Source: Parietaria judaica (Eukaryota; Streptophyta; Magnoliopsida; Rosales; Urticaceae). From it: 64,000 nt of DNA. Below the pieces are notes generated by a model that searched no databases, had not been told where the DNA came from, and was given only the letters and a program-made list of their open reading frames with translations. The stretch is taken from NCBI GenBank assembly GCA_954871525.1, contig OX940865.1, positions 24,474,420 through 24,538,419 on the forward strand, read 5' to 3'. Of the stretch, positions 1 through 7,625 are shown one piece after another. Position numbers and translations under genes: made by a program. How positions within the stretch are numbered: position 1 is the stretch's first letter; every line of letters starts with the position of its first letter.

Positions 1-2
1 CC

Positions 3-158
3 TTGATCCAAGGGCTCACTGACCTTGAGGTTGCTATTTGCCTTTGCACTGCCCTTAAAGCTAAAGTCTTGGGGATCAACGTCAACGCCTCAGTATCGTT
101 GACCGTGCTCTTGAACCACTGTGGAAAGAAGTGCCCAAAAGACTTCCAATGTGCTTAA
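3..158 (+). CDS. 3' end of an 8-cysteine-motif (HyPRP/DC2.15-like) secreted protein
   Basis: This is the C-terminal part of a gene that enters the window from the left; 51 codons and a TAA are visible. The frame reads [20 protein letters not shown] and ends [10 protein letters not shown], which holds the CxC, seventh and eighth cysteines of the 8-cysteine motif of the lipid-transfer/hybrid proline-rich family. Members are usually secreted cell-wall proteins with a hydrophobic cavity; the ligand cannot be read here. It is clearly a paralogue of the gene at 1543-1935, which has GLADLEAALCLCTAIRANVL at the same place. The two genes face each other tail to tail. A possible AATAAA signal lies at 252-257, just before a MITE insertion. 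Confidence 0.85.
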   Translation: MIQGLTDLEVAICLCTALKAKVLGINVNASVSLTVLLNHCGKKCPKDFQCA

Positions 159-271
159 ATTCTTAATATTTGGGTACCCTTTTTCTAGTTGTTCACTTTT
201 TTTCTTTCTTTCTTTTTTCGCTGTGTGTATGTCACGTGTGAGTTTGGATGAAATAAAGGACGTGCTTAGTT

Positions 272-860
272 ATTGTGAGTAGGGGTGAGCGTGGGTTGGG
301 TTGGGCCGCCCCGATGCTTTTTATGGACCCGACCCGATCACTTCGGGTCCCCAAAAAAATGCCCGATCCGACCCAAAATTTTTTAATGCCCAAACCAAAC
401 CGACCCGATAAAAAATCGGGTTGGGTTGGTTTGGGTCGCCATGGCCCGATTAATTAAAATTTAATCTTATATAACACAAAATAATATGAAAAAAATGCAT
501 CAAGGTAACTCAAAATTCAAGTAAAAATACTCCAAACAAATTTAATCAAACAAACATACATACACTAAATAATGTAAAACATGAAAATGAGAGATTGAAG
601 GGTCTTTGAATGTAAATAAAATTGAGGATGAGAAATTTTAAAAGACTATAGATTGCACTACTTGAATAAAAAATCAATATGAAATATATATTAATTATAT
701 TGGTCGGGTCGGAGACCCCGACCCGAATAATAGTCGGGTCCGGCCCGATCCGACCCAATTTTGAACGGGTTAGATTGGGCGGGTTTGATTGGGGTCGGGT
801 CTATAACGGATTGGGTTGGGCCATCGGGTTGGGTCTAAAATGCTCACCCCTAATTGTGAG
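272..860. mobile_element. hAT-type MITE (element 280-852) with 8-bp target duplication
   Basis: The ends TAGGGGTGAGC (280-290) and GCTCACCCCTA (842-852) are perfect 11-bp inverted repeats. They are flanked on both sides by ATTGTGAG (272-279 and 853-860), an 8-bp duplication typical of hAT transposons. The 573-bp body has no transposase. Its outer thirds are built of repeated GGGTCGGGT/ACCCGACCC-like words in opposite orientation, and the middle is AT-rich. It sits just downstream of the 8-cysteine gene's probable polyadenylation signal, so it may alter the 3' UTR. The short frames inside it are repeat translations, not genes. Confidence 0.92.
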
Positions 861-1542
861 GGGCAAATTTGTACCCTTTTGAGTTTTGAATATCAATGTG
901 AATAAATGAAGTATGTGTGTAAATGTGATTATCACTTTTGGAAATTGAATTTGAGTGATGATTAAATTATGAGATATCTAAAATTTGTAATATTGGAGTG
1001 CAACAACTTTGATAATTTTTTTCTTATCTAAAATTATAGACAAAAGATAAGTCAGTGAATGAGTTTGATTGGATATATATATTAAATTAGCACTAAATAA
1101 ATTTACTGAATATATGATTGTTCCTGAACTATTGGTGATGCGTATAATATATATAACTCATCTTCTATCGGGTAAAATAGTACTTACCGAATCTGTAGTA
1201 ACGAAATTTCTGGTTTCAGTTTTAAAAATAAATTAGTTGGAATTAAAAAAATTCAAAAAAAAAATGGTTTCGGTTTTAAAAATAAATAAGCCGGAACTAA
1301 ATTTTTCTGCATTTCCGTTTCCAATTTATTCTTTTAAGAACCAATTATTAATTTAACATATTAATTTATTTGGAGCGGCGGATCTAGATATAATGATCTA
1401 GATTAAATTATAATAATTGAATTTTCTCGAGAAACTGATATAGTAAGCATGATCACATAATATATAGTACAATCAATCCATGGAAAAACTATGTAACACA
1501 ATGAGTAAATATAATTAATATGAGAATTCAGATACATAATTC
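861..1542. other. AT-rich intergenic DNA with a short tandem duplication
   Basis: No coding signal is visible. At about 1212-1312 a roughly 60-bp segment is repeated twice in tandem, each copy starting TGGTTTC(A/G)GTTTTAAAAATAAAT, with several differences between copies. This is the interval between two convergent 8-cysteine genes. Confidence 0.6.
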
Positions 1543-1935
1543 TTAATGAGCGCAAACAAACCCTTCAGGCACCTTCTTCCCGCACGCGTTGACCAGCAGA
1601 GTCAGAGCGACGGGCACGTTGACTTTCACAACCCCGAGAACATTTGCCCTAATGGCGGTGCACAAGCACAAAGCGGCTTCCAGATCGGCTAAGCCCTTTA
1701 TCAACGTACAACATTCCGGGCTTGGCTTAGTCCCGACGACCTCGGTGACCAAGCCGAGCCAGCTTCCGCACACCCCGAACTTGAGCGTGTCTTTCAGGCA
1801 CTTGGCCGGTGAAGGCACGGAGTTCCCTTTCGGAGGGCACGTGACTTTCGTCGAGGAGACACAAGCCGTGAAGAAAATGAGGTTGAACACTAACCCTACG
1901 AGAAGAGCCAGGACAGTCTTGGAAGTGGATGCCAT
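1543..1935 (-). CDS. Secreted 8-cysteine-motif protein (14 kDa proline-rich/DC2.15-like)
   Basis: A 130-residue, intronless frame. Residues 1-28 form a signal peptide, MASTSKTVLALLVGLVFNLI with a further hydrophobic stretch. The mature part carries the motif C-x7-C-xn-CC-xn-CxC-xn-C-xn-C (KCLKDTLKFGVC, ECC, CLC, NACG, FVC), plus one extra cysteine near the N-terminus (TCPP). The proline-rich linker common in hybrid proline-rich proteins is almost absent. The family gives small cell-wall or plasma-membrane-associated proteins linked to stress, cell expansion or lipid binding; the role here is not shown. The start is the ATG at 1935-1933. A TATATATATA tract lies about 40-55 bp upstream (1974-1988) and can serve as TATA box. 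Confidence 0.93.
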   Translation of the reverse strand: MASTSKTVLALLVGLVFNLIFFTACVSSTKVTCPPKGNSVPSPAKCLKDTLKFGVCGSWLGLVTEVVGTKPSPECCTLIKGLADLEAALCLCTAIRANVLGVVKVNVPVALTLLVNACGKKVPEGFVCAH

Positions 1936-2647
1936 TGTTGTAGCTACGACTTTGATATGGAAGCTATTTGCAGTGTATATATATATATCTAGGGTTTTGT
2001 ATGGATTTCAAAAAAGAAGATGAGGTAATCGTGGCTAGGATTCGTTAATGGTGTAATAATATCATGCATGTCGTGACATATTGACACTGTAAAGCCATGC
2101 CAGCGATGAAAAGATTGTCGTTTTTTCGATGCTTTGTCTCTTATACAATAGCGAAAGCATCTATATATATATATGGAACTGAAGACAATATTTCCTTCTC
2201 ATATTCTCTAATTGCTATTTGTAAGGTATTAATTTCAAATTAATTCTAATCCCCAAATCAAAGAAAAGGAAAAATCTCTCTAACGTCAAGTATATATTAA
2301 CGAGTTTTAAACTAAATAGTCAACTTGATATTTTAAAATTAACAAAATACCTCTAATTTTATTATTATTTATGACTACTTAATTACAAGGCTATTGCAAG
2401 AAATTAGAGAAATCTAACTGAAAAACAACAACTCAATTCCAAAATTAGATATGTAAAACATTTATTTCTAAAAAAATTCATACATAGATACTCATATTAT
2501 AAATTAATCGAAGATAATTCTCAATCGCGGACTTTTTTTACGCCTTTTGAATAAAATACAAAATCTTTTGTATACATTCATCTAAATTAAAATTTATTGA
2601 CCATATTTCTCCATACGACAGCAGTCTTTCCTCTAAACGACAGCAAA
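1936..2647. other. Intergenic AT-rich DNA between 8-cysteine and GT64 genes
   Basis: It contains the likely promoter of the 1543-1935 gene (TATA-like tract at 1974-1988) and the 3' flank of the GT64 gene. From about 2200 to 2600 it is AT-rich, with no ORF, RNA gene or transposon end that I can support. Confidence 0.5.
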
Positions 2648-3595
2648 TCAATTCTTGTGGCAGTAAACAAGTTTCCCTCCTTTCCGACAAAGCCCCTGGT
2701 CCCCGACGTTATTTACGAGCTTGCCATAGGTGTACCTCAGTGGCATCCTCCCCAACGCCTTGTGAAACTCGCGTATGCACAGCCCCCTCCTCTTCCGGTG
2801 CTCCGCTCTCCTGCTGCTCAGCCCCACCGCAGCCACCCTGTCCCCCTCCCTTTCGTTCCTCGCATCGCCCCAGTCCCGGGCCCACCTCGCCCCCACCAGC
2901 ACCGGCCCCGCGCGCGCCCTCTCCGCCACCACGAAGTTCATCAGCACGTCCTCGCAGTTACGCGCCTCCTCCACCACGCGCCTCGCACGCGCCATCCCCT
3001 CCCCGCCCGCGCAGCTGTACTCGAACAGGTACGCGCTCTTCAGGATCATCAGCTTGGTCAGGACGATCGAGAACCTGTCGGGATGGACGGTGTAGATCCA
3101 CTCCTTCCTCGTCAGATCCAGGTCGTGCGATCTCGCGAAGAGTCCGATCAGGCGGTCGGGATCGCTCCCCCAGATTCGGAACGCGAAGGCGAGGGACCCC
3201 GCGTCGGCCTCCACGTCGTCGTCGGCGATCAGGACGGCGGCGGTTCGGATCTCGCGGCGGGGGAGGAACCGGCGGTTGAGGCTGCGCGAGGGCTGCCGGA
3301 GGAGAGAGATGGGCGCGGAGAGGGAGGAGAGAGAGAGGTTGCGGGAGAGAGCGGCGAGGGTTTGGGGAGGAGTCGAGGGGTTGCCCCAGAGGACGAGGAC
3401 GGCGGCGACGGTGGGCGCGGCGGAGTACGCGGCGGCGATCGAGCGGAGGAGCGGGATGCGCGCCTCGGCGTAGCCGTTGATCAGGACGGTGAGCTGGTCG
3501 GCGCGGAGGGCGCGTGGATCCCACTCGTCGCAGGGCGTGGAGAGAGCGAGTGAGAGGAACGTGGAGAGGACGAGGAGGAGAGGGAGGAGAGTCAT
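2648..3595 (-). CDS. Exostosin-like glycosyltransferase family 64 (GT64) protein
   Basis: A single-exon frame of 315 residues from the ATG at 3595-3593; an 18-bp upstream extension in frame begins only with TTG, so I did not use it. Residues 1-20 are a hydrophobic signal anchor. The body matches GT64 C-terminal exostosin-like transferases: QLTVLINGYAEAR near residue 34, LVLWGNP at about 73, and the metal- and nucleotide-sugar-binding DxD box as IADDDVE with DDD at 125-127. WGSDPDRLIGLFARS, WIYTVHPDRFSIVLTK and a C-terminal CIREFHKALGRMPLRYT follow. The family acts in the Golgi on nucleotide-sugar donors; in plants some members glycosylate sphingolipid headgroups, but the substrate here is not shown. 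Coding GC is very high in the 5' half. It is divergent from the zinc-protein gene at 3814. Confidence 0.88.
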   Translation of the reverse strand: MTLLPLLLVLSTFLSLALSTPCDEWDPRALRADQLTVLINGYAEARIPLLRSIAAAYSAAPTVAAVLVLWGNPSTPPQTLAALSRNLSLSSLSAPISLLRQPSRSLNRRFLPRREIRTAAVLIADDDVEADAGSLAFAFRIWGSDPDRLIGLFARSHDLDLTRKEWIYTVHPDRFSIVLTKLMILKSAYLFEYSCAGGEGMARARRVVEEARNCEDVLMNFVVAERARAGPVLVGARWARDWGDARNEREGDRVAAVGLSSRRAEHRKRRGLCIREFHKALGRMPLRYTYGKLVNNVGDQGLCRKGGKLVYCHKN

Positions 3596-3813
3596 CGAAC
3601 GACGGCGTTTCAAGTGTCAAGTGTGGACAAAACGGCGTATTACGAGGAAATTGAAGCTAGTTTAATGGAGTGGTGGAAATGACAACCATGCCCATTCAGT
3701 TCAAGGGAAAAGCGAGGGTCAATTTAGTAAAAAGCCATTAAAATAGATAACGTAACATGTGGATGTGGCCTTGAGTTCCCGCGAAGAAGAAAGCTTCCGA
3801 TCTCTCCTCTCCC
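3596..3813. promoter_or_regulatory. 218-bp divergent (bidirectional) promoter interval
   Basis: The start codons of the GT64 gene (3595, minus) and the DnaJ-type zinc-protein gene (3814, plus) are 218 bp apart and point away from each other. Both 5' UTRs and both core promoters must fit here. I see no clear TATA box on either strand. The sequence is consistent with a shared bidirectional promoter, but no transcript data support it. Confidence 0.5.
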
Positions 3814-4274
3814 ATGGCGACCCTCAGGCACATTGCTGCTGCCTCGCCGATCTTCAAGCCGGCGTCTCCGCCGAAGCCAGGATCCCCGCGACCGGCGCTC
3901 TGCTTGCCCATCAAACAAGAACAACAAGAGGTATAGCTAGCTCCATGTTTTCGATTCTTCGGGTCTTTCCTTAGTTTGGCGTTGATCGGAATTAGGCGAT
4001 CTCGTGCGAGCCTTGCGGCGGGAGGGGGTGGCTGCTGTGCAGGTTCTGCGAAGGGCAGAAGACGAATGTGAAGTCCGACACCAACCGGATCTATCGCCGC
4101 TGTCCGTCTTGCCGAGCAGTGAGTTTTTATTTTATATATTTATTTCATAAAAGATCAAAGAATTAGAGGTGATTGGGTTTGTGGCAGATTGGATACGTGC
4201 TGTGTTCGAGCTGCAAGGTTTTCAAATGCGTCACGTTCCCAGATTCCGGAGACGGTGAAGAATTCAACTTTTGA
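3814..4274 (+). CDS. Small DnaJ-type cysteine-rich zinc protein, probably plastid-targeted (3 exons)
   Basis: Exons 3814-3930, 3996-4118 and 4188-4274 join in phase 0 (GAG|GTATAG, TTAG|GCG, GCA|GTGAGT, GCAG|ATT) to give 108 residues ending EEFNF. Residues 1-39 are rich in Ala, Ser, Pro and Lys with few acids, like a chloroplast transit peptide. Residues 40-90 contain four CxxC pairs at 43/46, 54/57, 75/78 and 86/89 (CEPCGGRG, CRFC, CPSC, CSSC), the zinc-binding pattern of DnaJ cysteine-rich domains without a J domain. Plant proteins of this type (BSD2/PSA2/ORANGE-like superfamily) act as plastid chaperone or assembly factors; the exact member is not certain. The gene shares a short divergent promoter with GT64. 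Confidence 0.82.
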
Positions 4275-5414
4275 GCAAACTTGCTTGCTATTTCTTGTGT
4301 CTATAATGTTTGCTCACATGCTAATACAAACTTTTGGCATGTTATTATTAAAAAAAAGGCTAAAATCATACAATTTGTTTTTTTATTTTTCATTAGTAGT
4401 TGAGTGAATTGGTGTAATAAAATCAGTTCTACTTCTACAGAGGTGGGTAACAAATGTTAGTAAGTTATGAAGATTTTGTGTGAACAGTTTGTTAATTATT
4501 TTATTATTGTTATCCAAATCTGTTAACCTTATTATCCACCAGAACCCCTTATACGGTTATGACTTATGAGAAACAGTCTCTTCGTATCACTCGGTAGTTA
4601 TTTCTTTTAGAAATATATACGGCAAAAATACCTATTCTTATACCAGATGTAACAATGCGTTCCAACTCTTTATTTTAGCGGGTAAAGTGTCCAAAAAAAG
4701 TATGCCATAAGTATTATGTTCACCTTTCACACGCACTTTTTTTTAGATTTTTTTTATTTATAACAATTCTATTAATAAATAAAGTGGACCTCTCTCTATC
4801 AGTCATTGACGACCCAAAAAAATAATACATCAGGACCGAGACCGGGAATTTCTCCCAGTTTGCGATTCGGCAAAACATATCCAGTCCCGTTCGCAAAATA
4901 GGACCAATAATTTTTTGTTATTGATAGTATTTCACAAATAATTACAACCGGAAACTAGCAACCGAGAACCGGTTAAAAAAAGGGCTGTACCCGTGTTTAA
5001 ATTTCACCACAAGTTTCAACTATAATAAAAAAAATTAAAATAAAAAAACTAAAATAAAAAATCCCAAATGTAAAAAACCCATAATAATAATAATAATAAT
5101 AAAAGTAAATTAAATGTACACGAAAAATTTGCTTTCGCTACCTGCCAGGCTTACTTTACATGGCATACTTACTCGCTCCAAATTTGAAAAAACACTTTCG
5201 TGATCATCAAGATATGGGAATTCGAGTCAAACCAAACCCTTTGACTTTCCTTGGAGAAGAAGTTATCTATCAGCAATGACCTACCACTTCGTACGTACTC
5301 ATCAAAGCCATTTCTTATTCCTCAAGCTTCTCAATATTTCACTATATATACACATATACACCATACAAAGTTGAGAGAGAAGAATCACTATATATCAATT
5401 GGAATATTATCGAA
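4275..5414. other. Intergenic AT-rich DNA and promoter of the small membrane-protein gene
   Basis: No gene is visible. The last 80 bases hold a probable TATA box, CTATATATAC at about 5342-5351, and a short 5' UTR for the ATG at 5415. A TAA/ATA microsatellite lies at about 5083-5103. Confidence 0.5.
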
Positions 5415-5612
5415 ATGGCTCTTGTGAAGACTGGTGTCACCTTTGTTTTGGGAGCAATCTGTGGAGCGTTTATGACGAGAGGATTCCGAAGCTGCCAAAA
5501 CCACGAAGCTTTCAAGCGATGGGCTAGCGCTCGCCAGCTCCTCGAGAAGCGAAACAGCCTCGCTGATCAGCCGCAAACCGTAAACACAGCCTCGGAGAAG
5601 CAAGATCCGTGA
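5415..5612 (+). CDS. Small single-TM protein, plant-specific, function unknown
   Basis: A 65-residue frame with a good TATA box 65-70 bp upstream and a start in the context GAAATGG. Residues 1-22 (MALVKTGVTFVLGAICGAFM) form one hydrophobic segment; the rest is charged and polar (CQNHEAFKRWASARQLLEKR), ending SEKQDP. It resembles the broken gene starting at 6718, whose N-terminus is MGIIRSGFCFVIGTLYGAYV: same spacing, a Gly-rich TM segment and a basic tail. The two are probably tandem paralogues. Membrane location (N-in or N-out, plasma membrane or organelle) cannot be decided. I do not recognise a characterised family. Confidence 0.7.
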   Translation: MALVKTGVTFVLGAICGAFMTRGFRSCQNHEAFKRWASARQLLEKRNSLADQPQTVNTASEKQDP

Positions 5613-6717
5613 AGGGTCAAGATTATGTGAAGATCTTCTCGGTCATGACAAGACCTAAGAAGTTTCTTAAGTAGTATACAAGGATGTAGCAAGATATGGC
5701 TTGTTGATGCTTCATTTTGATTTATGAGAAGATTGTGTGATAAAGTTATAGTGATTTTGCCTGCCTCTATGCAATTTATAGCTTTTCTCTTCTTCTTCTT
5801 CTTCTATAAGAATTTTTGAACTTATATCATTGTATCATATTATCTCATGAACTTGTCGTTAATTTGTATCGTTTGCCTCTAAACTTATTAATCAAATATC
5901 AATTTGTGCTTTTTTATTTTCAGAAATTCAGCTCCCAATAATTTTAATCTATACCAAAATTCTGATTTTGATGAATTAAATGTTCAAAGTTCTCTGTTTA
6001 AATTGAAGCGCAAAATAATTAACATTTTCAATAATATGACCGGAATATTGAACTAAGAGCGAATGTTCATATTTTTTTTTTTTAATGAAATTTGGTATTT
6101 AAAAAAAAAAAAAAAAAAACTAGAGTAAAAACTGCGATCATTTATAAATTACGGAAAATATAGAACTGTCTTTAAACCTCGACGTGAGTAATATAATTTG
6201 AAATCATAGGAGGGATTTTGATAAAATAAAAAATAAGAAAAAATTATATCAAATGATAAATTTAGGGGTGAACTTATGATAAAAGTGATAAATTTGGAAG
6301 GTGAGTTGATTAATATATAACAACAGCGAAAAAACAAGGGGTGTTTAATAAATAACTATGTCTTTGACCAGGTATAGCATAACGACTTGATTGATATCCT
6401 CATATATATATTCATATATATCATAATATATATATCGTCTAAAGTTCAATAATAATTCGATTATGGAGTGGAAAACGACATCAAACAACAAGAAAAGCTC
6501 GTAGCTTGACACGTGTACTGCATCAAATACTTGGAGAGATTAAGGGAATTTGCATAAAAGCATTAAGAATAGGGAATGGAATAAAGTCAAGTGATTTTGT
6601 AACTTGGGGAAGAGGTAACTTGTGCCTCAAGATTTCGCCACTTATATATAACTTGCAAACTCAAACTCATGCTCTGCTTCATCTTCATCAATCTTTGACC
6701 TTTTTTTCGTAACTCAG
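5613..6717. other. Intergenic DNA; upstream region of the disrupted gene, duplicated elsewhere
   Basis: It contains poly-T and poly-A tracts (6071-6083 and 6102-6119). A segment at 6112-6556 recurs, diverged, at 33344-33808. The 160 bases before 6718 include CTTATATATAAC (6641-6652), a plausible TATA box for the gene at 6718. No other gene is visible. Confidence 0.55.
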
Positions 6718-6858
6718 ATGGGAATCATAAGGTCCGGCTTCTGCTTCGTGATCGGGACCCTTTACGGAGCCTACGTTGCTCAGAATTACAGCGTTCCCGA
6801 CATCAAGAAGCTCGCGAGCTCGGGCGTTTTCATGGCGAAGCACATCGAAGCAACATAC

Positions 6859-7555
6859 TGTTAAGGTCAGATTTTGTCAAATCTTTCCCTAACACTACCC
6901 TTTGTCGTTTATGAAATAAACGACATAAAGTAAGGAAACAATTGCCTAAGTAGTCCAGGCCCATCAAGGAGTAGAAGAAATAAGGCCCAACAAGCGAAGC
7001 CCATGGAAAGTCATCATCCGACCAAGCCAGCCCAACACCTCATTGCAAGAAAGGAAGCTCATCGGAGAAAGTTCATCGAGAAAGCCTAATCGTATAAAAG
7101 ATATTCATTCGAGATCGCGAGAAAGAAGGGAAGATTGGGTTATTCGGTTAAAGATTTCGTGGGATATCCAACGCAAAATAAGGAAGTCAACCACGATCAC
7201 AGCGAAACAGAAGGAAACCCTAACGAGATTTGAGGAATATTCTAGAAGACTTTCAAGCCTATATATACGAATGTAAACTTAGCATAAAGAGGGAGAGATA
7301 TCCAGTATTCAGTATTTTCATTATTATCGTGAGCTTTGAGAGAAATAATCTTTGAGTCTTCGAGTTTACTTATTCATAGTATTCTCGATTTCCCAAGGGT
7401 TAAGAGTGGGTAATCTTCGATTGTCCGAGCTACCAAACGGAAGAAACCGGGTCCTCTCGGGATTATAATAAATCAGAGATATTCGTATTATTTATAATTA
7501 TCTACTATTTTCGATTATCTTTGTGACTGCACGGTGAGTAAAATCGCCCTCTACA
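6859..7555 (+). repeat. 5' LTR
   Basis: A 697-bp repeat starting TGTTAAGG and ending CTCTACA. It contains a TATA-like CCTATATATACG at 7258-7269, a good candidate for the transcription start region. Compared base by base with the 3' LTR, I find one difference: G at 7439 against T at 19322. Confidence 0.96.
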
Positions 7556-7556
7556 G

Positions 7557-7573
7557 TTTGGCGCCCACCGAGG
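7557..7573 (+). other. Primer-binding site
   Basis: TTTGGCGCCCACCGAGG starts two bases after the 5' LTR. TGG pairs with the CCA end of a tRNA, and the TGGCGCCCACCG form is common in Tat-type plant gypsy elements. I did not assign the tRNA species. Confidence 0.75.
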
Positions 7574-7625
7574 GGGCTTTGTTTCTTTCTATCGCACAGC
7601 CAGGAAATCGAATGGAGGAAGGAGG

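Noticed and set aside
2597..3553. Long plus-strand frames opposite the GT64 gene
   Set aside because: Low-complexity Pro/Arg/Ser translations of a GC-rich coding region on the other strand; the minus frame has the GT64 DxD and conserved blocks.
3759..3974. 71-codon frame overlapping the zinc-protein gene
   Set aside because: It reads through the intron in another frame; the three-exon model explains the cysteine motif exactly.
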